NCBI GenBank assembly: GCA_002391195.1
Contig: DGRZ01000078.1
Span: 1-64,000, forward strand
Length of the DNA: 64,000 nucleotides
Reading direction: 5' to 3'
Source of the DNA: Fibrobacter sp. UBA4375
GTDB taxonomy: Bacteria; Fibrobacterota; Fibrobacteria; Fibrobacterales; Fibrobacteraceae
Positions 14,300-21,998 of this stretch are shown piece after piece. The position numbers and the translations under genes were made by a program. Numbering within the stretch: the first letter of the stretch is position 1; each line of letters begins with the position of its first letter. The notes beneath the pieces are model-generated. The model saw only the letters and a list, made by a program, of their open reading frames with translations, did not search any database and had not been told where the DNA came from.

Positions 14300-16062
14300 T
14301 ATTCATCCTCCTCGTTTTCGTCATCAGATTCGTCGGAATCGTCCTTTGCTTTCAGTTCGTCCTGGAACTTGATTTCTGCATCAACTTCTTCGTCGGTTAC
14401 GACGATGTGGTCGACATTTCCGCCAATCGCCCTGTAGAGTTTCTTGAGCGTGTTAATGTCGCGGATGAGTTTTACAATATTGCCGATGGAATAGCGGACG
14501 GCGTTTGCAACGTCGCGATACGTCTTGTCTTCGGGCATGTCTTCGATGTATTTTTCTGAACCGCTTTCGTCTTCACCGTCAATGCCTATAATTTTCTTGC
14601 TTTCGTCATCGAAGAAATCGTAGTTGTTTTCGGCGACAAAAACGAGGAGCGTGACAATAATGTCTGCCTGGGACTGGAAATTGACGCAGACGGATGCGAT
14701 TGCGTCCTGCAGACGTTCGCACATCAGCTTTTCGTAAGTTTCCTTCTTGTTTTTGTCCATGCGCTCGGTAGCAAGTCTTTCCTTCCGTTCCTCTTCAGTT
14801 TCTTCGTGATAGTCGGGAAGGTCGCGCTTGTCGTAGTATTCGAGCGTCTTGCCGGTGGCCGCATCGACAAGGACGCGCTTCTGGATGCCCGCTGCCTTGG
14901 CTTGTTCCTGGCCCTTGGTGTCCCAGGAGTTGATATCATATTTGTCGGCTTCGTCGTCGTAGCTGATGCATTTGCCGGAGAACTTGCCGAGGCGTGCGTT
15001 CCGGCCTTCTTCCTGGAGTTTCTTCACCTTGGCCTCTGCGGCCTTCTTGGCCTTGCGTGCCCAGCAATTCGGATCCAGGCAGTAGGCTTTCGGTTCGTTC
15101 TCGAACAGGTCCGCCTGGCATGCACTGCACTTGTCGCACTTCAGGCAGGCTTCGTGCTCGAACGGTGCGCGGCTCAAGTCCTTGTGGTAACGGTCCAATA
15201 CTCCGTCGATGAAATACTTGTCCGTGCGGTAGCAGCTTTCGAGCTCGCGCTTGAAGACGTTATCCGGGAGGTCTGCAATCTTTGCGGCCGCGTCGAGGCC
15301 GATTACGCCTTCCTTGACCTTCTTCAGCACCTTGTCGCCGGCGTCGGCGAGTTTCTTGCGGACCAGCACCCAGCGGAGCGTGCGGCCGAAATGTTTGGCG
15401 ATTCCAGCGGGAGTTTTCTTCTTTCCGGAAAGTGCCTTCACGGCCATGCATTCTTCGTAGGGCGTCATGTCCATGCGGGTGATGTTTTCCGTAAGCGAGA
15501 TTTCGTCAACGCCTTCGCGGTCCTTGAGCATTACGTGGCAGGGAATCTTCTTGAGTCCGAGCTGGACTGCGGCCGCGAACCTGCGGAACCCTGCGATGAC
15601 CTTGAAACTCTGGTTGCCCTCGTCGAGCACGGTAATCGGGTTCACGATACCGTGTTCCTGGATGGAGGCGAGCAGGTCGTCGATTTCCTTGACCTCGCGG
15701 ATGTTGTCGCTTGCCTTGACGTTCTTCACGTCGAGCACGCGGAAGTTGTAGGCCCGTTCTTCGGACTTTTCAGCTGCGGGCTTGTCTACCTTTGACTTTG
15801 TGGCGGCGTTTGCGTCCTTGACGCTTGCCGTGATGGTTTTGGGTTTTGCTTTTGTCATGTCTATGCCTTTTTGGTTTGGTGAAAACTTTTTTTCGATTTC
15901 GTCTATCAGGTGTTCGTTCGCGTCGCACTGGCGCTTTCCGGGGAACTGCACTCCGTTACGCCTGCAAAAAATCCTGCATGCCCTGGGTGAGCGGCCCTTC
16001 GGCATTATTCCCATCGAGAGCAGTCTCGTTTCGAGATTTGACCAGTGCCTGTAATCACTCAT
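14299..16062 (-). CDS. ParB/Spo0J-like DNA-binding protein
   Basis: 587 residues, long for the family. Residues 1-70 form a separate basic domain. The ParB N-terminal fold at about 110-205 includes NPITVLDEG, VIAGFRRFAAAVQLG and LTENITRMDMTPYEE. The HTH region follows (TPAGIAKHFGRTLRWVLVRK). Then comes a Cys-rich insert (CLKCDKCSACQ..CLDPNC) and an acidic C-terminus. It starts inside an ATGA overlap. Phage ParB-like proteins serve as regulators or nucleases; no partner ParA is seen, so plasmid-type partition is unlikely. Confidence 0.8.
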   Translation of the reverse strand: MSDYRHWSNLETRLLSMGIMPKGRSPRACRIFCRRNGVQFPGKRQCDANEHLIDEIEKKFSPNQKGIDMTKAKPKTITASVKDANAATKSKVDKPAAEKSEERAYNFRVLDVKNVKASDNIREVKEIDDLLASIQEHGIVNPITVLDEGNQSFKVIAGFRRFAAAVQLGLKKIPCHVMLKDREGVDEISLTENITRMDMTPYEECMAVKALSGKKKTPAGIAKHFGRTLRWVLVRKKLADAGDKVLKKVKEGVIGLDAAAKIADLPDNVFKRELESCYRTDKYFIDGVLDRYHKDLSRAPFEHEACLKCDKCSACQADLFENEPKAYCLDPNCWARKAKKAAEAKVKKLQEEGRNARLGKFSGKCISYDDEADKYDINSWDTKGQEQAKAAGIQKRVLVDAATGKTLEYYDKRDLPDYHEETEEERKERLATERMDKNKKETYEKLMCERLQDAIASVCVNFQSQADIIVTLLVFVAENNYDFFDDESKKIIGIDGEDESGSEKYIEDMPEDKTYRDVANAVRYSIGNIVKLIRDINTLKKLYRAIGGNVDHIVVTDEEVDAEIKFQDELKAKDDSDESDDENEEDE

Positions 16063-16298
16063 TGGATGGCGACTCCTCGATATTCGCCATGCTTTGCCAT
16101 GGTAAGCTTTATTGCCTTGATGGAGTCGTGGACCAACTTGGCGTGAATTTTCGACAGGTATCCGCAGAGGTCCATTACGTCGTCGTGCGGAGTATGGCCG
16201 TTCGTCTCGATGTGGTCGATTTTCCCGCCCTCTACAAATACGCTTACGACGTATGTGCCGAGCATTGTCTTGCCTTGAAGCCTGATAACATCTTTCAT
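16059..16298 (-). CDS. Hypothetical phage protein, 79 residues
   Basis: Small alpha/beta protein (MKDVIRLQGKTMLGTYVVSVF..). Start at 16296-16298 overlaps the upstream stop (ATGA) and GGAGG lies 13 bases away. Unrecognised. Confidence 0.5.
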   Translation of the reverse strand: MKDVIRLQGKTMLGTYVVSVFVEGGKIDHIETNGHTPHDDVMDLCGYLSKIHAKLVHDSIKAIKLTMAKHGEYRGVAIQ

Positions 16299-16609
16299 GC
16301 CGTCTTTGCCTCCTTCCATTCGGGTGGGTAGTTGAGCGGTTCGTCGCCGTAAATTCTCTTGTTGATGCATGGGTCGGGGCAACGGTGCACGTCGTAGTTG
16401 AAGGCGAGCAGGCGGGTCATCTTGCGGCGAAACTCGGAAATCTCGCCGATGGTCGCGTCGGGGTCACGCCTGCGGATCAGACGGAAATAGTCCTTGGAGC
16501 GCCCAAGGCGTTCGCAGAGTTTCTCGAAGGCGAGCCAGAAGTTCCGTTTCTTTATAACGGCTTCGGGGTTGACCTGGATAAAGGCGTTCCTGGATTTGTT
16601 CCGTCTCAT
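16295..16609 (-). CDS. Hypothetical basic phage protein
   Basis: 104 residues, Arg/Lys-rich (SRNAFIQVNPEAVIKKRNFW), with a possible HTH around 30-50 (EKLCERLGRSKDYFRLIRR). GGAGG precedes the ATG. Might bind DNA; not recognised. Confidence 0.5.
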   Translation of the reverse strand: MRRNKSRNAFIQVNPEAVIKKRNFWLAFEKLCERLGRSKDYFRLIRRRDPDATIGEISEFRRKMTRLLAFNYDVHRCPDPCINKRIYGDEPLNYPPEWKEAKTA

Positions 16610-16627
16610 TTTGCCCCTCCCTTGTTG

Positions 16628-16789
16628 CTAGCGGGTCCCTGCGGGCGACAGGTCGCGGACCCTGGTAAACTGCAGTGCGGCGTGGTCGCATTCCCAGGAA
16701 TGCTCGATGGCCTTCGCCATGGTCATCACGCCGAGCGGCTCGTATTCGCCCTGCTTGTTCTTCATTTCCACAAAAAAGATCTTGTCCAT
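16628..16789 (-). CDS. Hypothetical phage protein, 53 residues
   Basis: Starts MDKIFFVEMKNKQGEYEPLG after GAGG. The longer in-frame start overlaps ssb and lacks support. Function unknown. Confidence 0.5.
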   Translation of the reverse strand: MDKIFFVEMKNKQGEYEPLGVMTMAKAIEHSWECDHAALQFTRVRDLSPAGTR

Positions 16790-16799
16790 GTTTTCCTCA

Positions 16800-17204
16800 T
16801 TAGAATGGCAAATCTTCGTCGGGCAAAGTGCCCTGTTGCTGAGCCGAAGCGACCGCATCGGCTGCGGCATCCTTGTCGCTACGCTTCTTCTGCACCAGCT
16901 CAATCTTGCTGCAGTTCAGCACCTTTTCGCGGTGCTGCACGCCGTCGTCGTCAATCCACTCGTTGTTCTCCATGCGGCCAATCACGCATACCTTGTCGCC
17001 CTGCCCAAGGTGGGTCTTGCGGATGTAATTCGCGCTGCCCCAGATAACCACGTTGTGCCAGTCGGTAGTGCGCGAGCCGTCCTCGTTCTTGTAATCGCGG
17101 TCCACGGCGATGCTGAAGCGGGTGCGCTCCTTGCCGCTCGGGAGAGTGGTGATTTCGGGGTTCTTGGCGAGTCGCCCGATAAATACGCATACGTTCGTCG
17201 ACAT
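16800..17204 (-). CDS. ssb: Single-stranded DNA-binding protein
   Basis: 134 residues with an OB fold opening NVCVFIGRLAKNPEITTLPSG. TDWHNVVIWG and GDKVCVIGRM follow, and the acidic protein-recruiting tip is DEDLPF. Protects single strands during phage replication. Flush with the upstream gene stop. Confidence 0.93.
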   Translation of the reverse strand: MSTNVCVFIGRLAKNPEITTLPSGKERTRFSIAVDRDYKNEDGSRTTDWHNVVIWGSANYIRKTHLGQGDKVCVIGRMENNEWIDDDGVQHREKVLNCSKIELVQKKRSDKDAAADAVASAQQQGTLPDEDLPF

Positions 17205-17699
17205 TTATCCTCCAATAAGATTCGTCGCAAGTTCGTTGATGATTGCGTCCGCCTCGTTCTCGACAGCCTTGCGGTCAACCGGCGGCAAGATGCGCTTGCC
17301 TGCCGCGATGAGCGGACGGTAGATGTTTGCGAGCTGCCTGAATGCCGGCAGCGTGCGCAGGTCGGCATCCTGCTTTTTCGGGAGCCACGAGTTGGGCACG
17401 TGCTGGCTGCTGCTGTAGCCGATAGTGCGGTGCCTGCAGCAGTATTCCAGGTCGCCGATTGTCGCGGCGTGCGGGAACATCCCGATATCGTTGTGATAAT
17501 CGTGCGCGTCCTCGAAAAGCCTGCGCAGCTGTGCCGTGCAGCAGGGGAGCGCATCGATGCTCTTGACCGTGAAGAAGAGTTCCTCGCCCTCGATCTTGGG
17601 CGCACCGTACTTCACGCGGTCGATTTTCACCAGCGCCTCGATGACCTGCAGCCTGAGCGCCTTGGCGAGCGTGTTTACCTGTTCCTGGGCGTTTGACAT
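17205..17699 (-). CDS. Hypothetical phage protein upstream of ssb
   Basis: 164 residues, mostly helical, with a Cys pair (LPCC, EYCCRH). Start MSNAQEQ at 17697-17699 follows AAAGGA. Its stop abuts the ssb start. Position between replication genes suggests a DNA-metabolism role; no family recognised. Confidence 0.5.
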   Translation of the reverse strand: MSNAQEQVNTLAKALRLQVIEALVKIDRVKYGAPKIEGEELFFTVKSIDALPCCTAQLRRLFEDAHDYHNDIGMFPHAATIGDLEYCCRHRTIGYSSSQHVPNSWLPKKQDADLRTLPAFRQLANIYRPLIAAGKRILPPVDRKAVENEADAIINELATNLIGG

Positions 17700-17701
17700 A
17701 G

Positions 17702-17986
17702 TTATCCTTTGTTGCAACGGCGAATAATCGGATCGCGGTTGGCCGCTTTTGCGATGATGTCGCAAGAACATTTTTCACAGATGAAGAAACGACGATTGAA
17801 AAATCTGCTGCTTGAGCTTTGTGTTTCGAGAATAGTTTTCTTTAGGTATTCGTTGACTTCTCCGCAGAAATCGCAGGAGAATGTCTGGTACATCGTGTTT
17901 CCGTCGGCGTCAAGAGCCCTGACTGGATGAATGATGGTTTCTTCTGCGTTCTTCGTGGTCTTTTTTGGGGTTACTTTCTTATCCAT
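17702..17986 (-). CDS. Zinc-ribbon protein
   Basis: 94 residues: basic N-terminus (MDKKVTPKKTTK), then CDFCGEVNEYL and ICEKCSCD, a four-Cys metal site. It resembles ClpX-type or transcription-factor zinc ribbons only in spacing. Overlaps the end of the upstream replication-like gene by 8 bases. Confidence 0.6.
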   Translation of the reverse strand: MDKKVTPKKTTKNAEETIIHPVRALDADGNTMYQTFSCDFCGEVNEYLKKTILETQSSSSRFFNRRFFICEKCSCDIIAKAANRDPIIRRCNKG

Positions 17987-18911
17987 TTGCAGCCTCGTTT
18001 GTGAACATGGACGTGCGGAGCCATTCGTTGCGGTCGTCGCTGTCCTTCTGCTTGAATGTGCGGCCGTCGCCGTTCGCGGCACGTTTCTCGGCGGCCTTCT
18101 TGTTGATTTCGGCGGTTTCCAGGCGGACCTGGCGCTCCTTGATCTTCTGGACTTCCTGCCACACCCAGTTGCCGTAGCGCAGCACTGCGGCGTGGTTCTT
18201 GTAACGCTTCTTGAGTTTCGGGTTGTTCTCCAGCGCGGAGTCGAGAATCTCGATGGCGGTGGCGAGGTCCTGGCCGTACACCTCGCGGAGGTGGTGGCCG
18301 TCGGCATCGGAAAGGAGCACGTTCTTGCAAGTGCCGTAGGGCTTCTTCTCGCCTTCGCCGAACAGGTCCGGGGAACGCACGGAGGGCGTTTCGGCCTGGC
18401 TAGTGGCCGTTTCTCTCTTAAACCCCTTAGGAGTGCCCCCCGTGCGCCGGCTTTCCCGAACCTCGCGGATATCCCCATCTGCCAAGGCCTTGACGGCCTC
18501 TGAGGTGCGCGTTGCGCTTTCAGCTAAATTGTTGTCCGTTTGTGGCCCACGGGTTTCGGACTCCCGTGTTGGCGGATTACCGGCCTGGTCGTTTGTGCTT
18601 ATTTGGTCAGGGTTGTGGTGATTACCTGAGGCGGTTTCTTGGTCGTAAGTTTCTGCGTTGCGGCGTGCAAGGCGGTTTTGGTAATTGAATGCATTTTCGT
18701 TTTGCTTTTTCTGCATTCTTTCAAGTGACTTTTGATACTGTTCTTTTATGTAACAATCGGTCTTGGGATCAATGCAGCCGGAGCAGCAGTCAATCACTGC
18801 CTTTCTGAACCAAGCGCCAAGTTGCGCGTCTGTCATGCCCTGAATGTGTACTGCCATTGCTGCCATATCGAAACTCACGAATTGTGCGATTGAATTGCGG
18901 TTGCGAGCCAT
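17979..18911 (-). CDS. Putative phage replication initiator/organizer
   Basis: 310 residues. The N-terminal region (SFDMAAMAVHIQGMTDAQLG then AWFRKAVIDCC) resembles the start of phage replisome-organizer (DUF1376-like) proteins. A long low-complexity Asn/Thr/Glu linker follows (about 95-170), then a C-terminal helical domain with VYGQDLATAIEILDSALENN. Start MARNRNS at 18909-18911 follows AAGGAG. The first large gene of the early operon is the usual place for such a protein. Family assignment is tentative. Confidence 0.5.
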   Translation of the reverse strand: MARNRNSIAQFVSFDMAAMAVHIQGMTDAQLGAWFRKAVIDCCSGCIDPKTDCYIKEQYQKSLERMQKKQNENAFNYQNRLARRNAETYDQETASGNHHNPDQISTNDQAGNPPTRESETRGPQTDNNLAESATRTSEAVKALADGDIREVRESRRTGGTPKGFKRETATSQAETPSVRSPDLFGEGEKKPYGTCKNVLLSDADGHHLREVYGQDLATAIEILDSALENNPKLKKRYKNHAAVLRYGNWVWQEVQKIKERQVRLETAEINKKAAEKRAANGDGRTFKQKDSDDRNEWLRTSMFTNEAANG

Positions 18912-18915
18912 GCCA

Positions 18916-19074
18916 TTACTGCTGCTCCTTGATTTTGGAGTGCATTGCTTTGACGGCGTCAATGACTATACTGACATTTGAAAGCGGTTCGAACTTGGCG
19001 GCCCGTTCTACCTTTATGTCCGCAAAAATCTTTGTCATTTCCGGCGGCAACTTGACTTGAATTGATTCTGCCAT
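18916..19074 (-). CDS. Small ribbon-helix-helix-like regulator
   Basis: 52 residues: a short strand (ESIQVKLPPEM) followed by two helices (TKIFADIKVERA; NVSIVIDAVKAMHSK), the Arc/MetJ-type arrangement. It is the first gene of the leftward operon, next to the operator cluster, so a Cro- or Arc-like repressor role is plausible. Confidence 0.55.
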   Translation of the reverse strand: MAESIQVKLPPEMTKIFADIKVERAAKFEPLSNVSIVIDAVKAMHSKIKEQQ

Positions 19075-19102
19075 TTTAAAGTCCTTTATGCTTTAAACCA
19101 AA

Positions 19103-19217
19103 TTTATCATATTCCGATGATAAAGAATCATTTTGTGATAAAAATACAATCACAAAACGATAAAGTCAATAGTTTTTTTATTTTTTTTTGATATTTTTTT
19201 TATCAAATGCCGATAAT
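19103..19217. promoter_or_regulatory. Three-operator divergent control region
   Basis: Three inverted repeats lie between divergent operons. One is TTTATCAT-6-ATGATAAA at 19103-19124. One is TTTTGTGAT-9-ATCACAAAA at 19131-19157. One is TTATC-7-GATAA at 19200-19216. The first and third share the TTATC/GATAA arms. They are likely binding sites for the repressor at 19234 and perhaps the small regulator at 18916. Confidence 0.65.
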
Positions 19218-19233
19218 ACTCTATTTTTAGGGT

Positions 19234-19647
19234 ATGGATAACGAATTTTTACATAGAATTAATATTGAGGCTCTAAAAAAAGAACTGAACCTAGATGTTC
19301 CTTCTATTGCCAAGTTGGCCGGTATAAGCGAAAATGGCGTTTATAAATGGGCGTGGCCGAAAGAAAGTAATGGGGCTAGACCGTCTTTTAACGCAGTCAT
19401 TAAACTACTGCAGGCCGGCGCATCCACCGAAACCCTCTTCGGCGTTTCCAGCAAGCCCCAACAGCCCGCTTCCGTGCTGCCTCCCGAGTTCGTGAAGGCG
19501 AATCCGGAAGTTATCGAAGGCTTCCGCGAACAGCTCATGGAAGACTTTATGAAAAAAGGCCTCGTCCCCAAGGAGCAGGTCAAGGACATCGTCCGCCAGG
19601 AAGTCGAGCGCCTGCTCCCGTCCACCAAACCCGTCAACATTTTTTAG
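19234..19647 (+). CDS. Phage repressor-like HTH protein
   Basis: 137 residues. N-terminal helix-turn-helix at about 18-42 (VPSIAKLAGISENGVYKW), a Pro-rich linker, and a C-terminal helical segment rich in Glu/Lys. No LexA-type peptidase domain is present, so RecA-triggered self-cleavage is not expected. It faces the early operon across the operator cluster, as the lysogeny repressor should. Confidence 0.75.
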   Translation: MDNEFLHRINIEALKKELNLDVPSIAKLAGISENGVYKWAWPKESNGARPSFNAVIKLLQAGASTETLFGVSSKPQQPASVLPPEFVKANPEVIEGFREQLMEDFMKKGLVPKEQVKDIVRQEVERLLPSTKPVNIF

Positions 19648-19705
19648 TTGTTACTTTTCCGAAACCGCGTTAACCGAATTAACCTATTTTTAAAGGAGTG
19701 AAGTT

Positions 19706-19762
19706 ATGGGTAAAAATAACGAGTCTGGTCCTGGTACAAAATATCCGCCACTTCCAAAGTAG
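19706..19762 (+). CDS. 18-residue micro-ORF before the 2TM gene
   Basis: MGKNNESGPGTKYPPLPK has a strong AAGGAG site and ends five bases before the next start. Could be a leader peptide or a small partner of the following membrane protein. Confidence 0.45.
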   Translation: MGKNNESGPGTKYPPLPK

Positions 19763-19767
19763 GTAAT

Positions 19768-20289
19768 ATGAAAAAATCTGATGTCGAATGGGAAATAGAA
19801 AGCTGCTGCCGCATTGCGATGAACTACGCTAGTTACAGGTATGCGTTTTTCTCGAAACTCAACGTGTCTCTTGCGATAGTTTCGCTCGTTTCGATATGGT
19901 TCTCCGGCTTTGTGTTTTCCGGAGATTACAAGGCCGTTTCTGCAGTCTTGAATGTTGTCGGATCAATCTCGCTTGTTTTCGACGTTGTGCTGAATATTAA
20001 AGGCTGCACCGGGTTCTGGAAATCGATGTATGAAGGATACAACGGTTTCTTTGCCGAGTTTGCGAGGATTCGGCCGACTGCATCCGTGGAGGAACTCCAG
20101 TCTTTGAAATCGAAGTTTGTCGAATTTGATGGAAAGTGCAATGCGAATCTCAACGCGCTCGGCCTTATCGCCTGGAATGACGCGTGCGTCCAGATGGGCA
20201 AGTCGGAACATGTCAAACATGTTCCATGGTATAAACGATGGACGGCGAACATTTTCTCGTGGGGTTCCGTCGCAGATAATTTTACATAA
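19768..20289 (+). CDS. Two-transmembrane protein, SLATT-like layout
   Basis: 173 residues. Two hydrophobic segments at about 31-50 and 54-75 are followed by a long cytoplasmic helical region rich in aromatic and charged residues. This order matches 2TM effector proteins such as SLATT and other phage-exclusion proteins, though no diagnostic motif was confirmed. It is in the repressor operon, so it should be made in the lysogen. A superinfection-exclusion role is inferred. Confidence 0.5.
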   Translation: MKKSDVEWEIESCCRIAMNYASYRYAFFSKLNVSLAIVSLVSIWFSGFVFSGDYKAVSAVLNVVGSISLVFDVVLNIKGCTGFWKSMYEGYNGFFAEFARIRPTASVEELQSLKSKFVEFDGKCNANLNALGLIAWNDACVQMGKSEHVKHVPWYKRWTANIFSWGSVADNFT

Positions 20290-20291
20290 AC

Positions 20292-20320
20292 AAAAAGCCC
20301 GGATTGTTCCGGGCTTTTTT
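20292..20320. terminator. Rho-independent terminator after the 2TM gene
   Basis: AAAAAGCCCGGA / TCCGGGCTTTTTT hairpin with T8 run. It is symmetrical enough to also end the opposing hicB transcript. Confidence 0.85.
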
Positions 20321-20336
20321 TTGTGTGTGGCGCGAG

Positions 20337-20753
20337 TTACACGAACTGGACTTCCAGGCGCTTGCCCATGCTTTCGGCGATGCGCTTGAGCATCTTGACG
20401 CTCAGGTTCGCCTTCGGGTCTTCGAGTCGCTGGTAGGCCTGCTTGGTCATGCCCATTTCGCGGGCGACCGTTGCCTGCGGCACCTTGCCGCGAGCTGCGG
20501 CCACTTGGAGCGCAATAGCGAGTTCGGGGTCCACGTCGATGCGGTAGAGCCCCTTCTTTTCGTTGGCCTTTGTCTTGCATTCCGGCAGCGGGTCTCCGTC
20601 GAACACGTCTTCGAGGGTGAGCTCCATCGCCTCGTTCGCCATTGCGAGCGCTTCTTCAAGGGTGTCGCCCTGCGTAAAGCATCCGTCCAGATCGGGAAAG
20701 CTTACGGAGTAGCCACCATCCTTTTCCTTGGTGAGTTTTGCAGTGTAGTACAT
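20337..20753 (-). CDS. hicB: HicB-family antitoxin with HTH domain
   Basis: 138 residues. N-terminal HicB partial RNase-H fold (YSVSFPDLDGCFTQGDTLEEA) that blocks HicA, and a C-terminal Xre-type HTH (QATVAREMGMTKQAYQRLED) that should bind its own promoter. It lies downstream of hicA in a two-gene operon. Confidence 0.88.
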   Translation of the reverse strand: MYYTAKLTKEKDGGYSVSFPDLDGCFTQGDTLEEALAMANEAMELTLEDVFDGDPLPECKTKANEKKGLYRIDVDPELAIALQVAAARGKVPQATVAREMGMTKQAYQRLEDPKANLSVKMLKRIAESMGKRLEVQFV

Positions 20754-20817
20754 CTTATACCTCGTCTTCTAATTGTTCGTCTTCGTCTTGTGTACTTTTC
20801 AAAGAGAGGGGAGGGGC

Positions 20818-21012
20818 CTATTTCAGCCCCGCCTGCTTCTTTATCGACTTTGCCGTCCCAGGCTTCAAGGTTTCGTTCATTCCGTGCCCTGCCGGTATCG
20901 TGACCTTGTGTCCCTTGTCGTCAGCGTAGCGGAAGTGCGAACCCTTTGACCTGACTTGCCGGAATCCGTTCGATTCAAGAAGCTTTATCATCTCTTTCAC
21001 TTTGATTTCCAT
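20818..21012 (-). CDS. hicA: HicA mRNA-interferase toxin
   Basis: 64 residues with the dsRBD-like HicA fold: EMIKLLESNGFRQVRSKGSH, catalytic His in GSHFRY, and KVTIPAGHG, ending SIKKQAGLK. Start chosen at 21010-21012. Toxin-first order is typical of hicAB. Confidence 0.88.
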   Translation of the reverse strand: MEIKVKEMIKLLESNGFRQVRSKGSHFRYADDKGHKVTIPAGHGMNETLKPGTAKSIKKQAGLK

Positions 21013-21015
21013 GTC

Positions 21016-21062
21016 TATAATATACATTATATTTTAACTATTGTCAATATATATTTTGACAA
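21016..21062. promoter_or_regulatory. hicAB operator/promoter palindromes
   Basis: TATAAT-ATAC-ATTATA (21016-21031) and TTGTCAA-8-TTGACAA (21041-21062) lie immediately upstream of hicA. They are probable sites for the HicB HTH and overlap the promoter. Confidence 0.6.
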
Positions 21063-21128
21063 TTTTTATAATTTATTTCTTACAAAAAACGGGAAATAGA
21101 ATGTTGTTTCTTTACGAAATTGTTATTT

Positions 21129-21159
21129 TTTACGATAATCTATTGTAGATTAACGTAAA
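21129..21159. promoter_or_regulatory. Operator upstream of the TAC-like operon
   Basis: TTTACGATAATC and GATTAACGTAAA form 12-base arms with one mismatch around a 7-base spacer, 70 bases before the ART gene. Likely autoregulatory site of the operon. Confidence 0.55.
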
Positions 21160-21228
21160 ACGTGGTTTAACGTTGCTTAAGTTTGTATATTTGTTTGTAA
21201 AAGTGTTTAACATTAACAATGAAGGCAT

Positions 21229-21780
21229 ATGGCACAATTTGAAGCTTATCATGGTACCAGTAATGATGCTGCGATAAGTATTCGTGAAGAAGGATTCTTG
21301 ATGTCTAAGTCTGAAGGTGAATGGCTTGGAGATGGAGTCTATTTCTTTCTAGGTGGAATTTCTGATCCAAAGGAAGATGCGGAAGGTTGGGCTATATGCA
21401 ATTCTTGGGACAACAAAACTAAAAGAAATAAATATGAAATTTTTGCCGTAATCGAGTCGATTTTACGTGTTGAAGATGATAATCTTATTGACTTAGACAA
21501 TGTTGACGACCTGTGTTTCTTTAATGAATTTAGAGAAAGTTTTAATGAGAAGATCAGGCGGGCAGGAAAGAATTACGGGAAATATGCTGACGGATATGTT
21601 CTAAACGAAATGTCAAATGTTGATGTTAAGGTAGTAAAAGCGAGAAAATATGTTAAGCTTAAACCTGATGATAGAATTTTGGACATCCGTGGAAGCGCGC
21701 CGAATTGCACGATTTGTTCTGTAAGAGATAGCAACTGCATAACAAACACAAGAATTGTTAAAACAGGAAGAGTCGTATGA
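21229..21780 (+). CDS. PARP-like ADP-ribosyltransferase-fold toxin (CmdT-like candidate)
   Basis: 183 residues. YHGT with His8 and the Gly-rich GDGVYFF with Tyr38 reproduce the first two landmarks of the H-Y-[E/D/Q] ADP-ribosyltransferase class. Glu127 in YVLNE could be the third. No signal peptide, so it would act in the cytoplasm. The next gene overlaps by ATGA, and the third gene is SecB-like. This toxin-antitoxin-chaperone order is that of CmdTAC, whose toxin ADP-ribosylates mRNA. Target and activity here are inferred. AT-rich codons differ from the late genes. Confidence 0.7.
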   Translation: MAQFEAYHGTSNDAAISIREEGFLMSKSEGEWLGDGVYFFLGGISDPKEDAEGWAICNSWDNKTKRNKYEIFAVIESILRVEDDNLIDLDNVDDLCFFNEFRESFNEKIRRAGKNYGKYADGYVLNEMSNVDVKVVKARKYVKLKPDDRILDIRGSAPNCTICSVRDSNCITNTRIVKTGRVV

Positions 21781-21998
21781 CGAAACTTGAAAAAATGAGA
21801 ATTGCGATGAAGAAATACTTCGACAGTTTTACGCCGGAGGCTTATTGCAAGATGCTCGAAGAAAAATATGGTTTCAAGGAAATCGTAGATTCTAAAGAGA
21901 ACGAGGCTTACGAATATTTGAACGTGTCTACTCCTTCTTGTGACACCTGTGTTCGTGTGTTTTCTGAAGAGAGTAAATTTTACGGAGTGGCCGCATAA
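21777..21998 (+). CDS. Small protein between ART and SecB-like genes (antitoxin candidate)
   Basis: 73 residues, helical N-terminus (TKLEKMRIAMKKYF) and a Cys-containing C-terminal half (TPSCDTCVRVF). Overlaps the ART stop by four bases and the chaperone start by one (TAATG). By position and size it is the antitoxin that a SecB-like chaperone would stabilise. No family recognised. Confidence 0.6.
   Translation: MTKLEKMRIAMKKYFDSFTPEAYCKMLEEKYGFKEIVDSKENEAYEYLNVSTPSCDTCVRVFSEESKFYGVAA

Noticed and set aside
14299..16062. Plasmid-type partition locus around the ParB-like gene
   Set aside because: No ParA neighbour and no centromere-like repeats; att sites and integrase show chromosomal integration.
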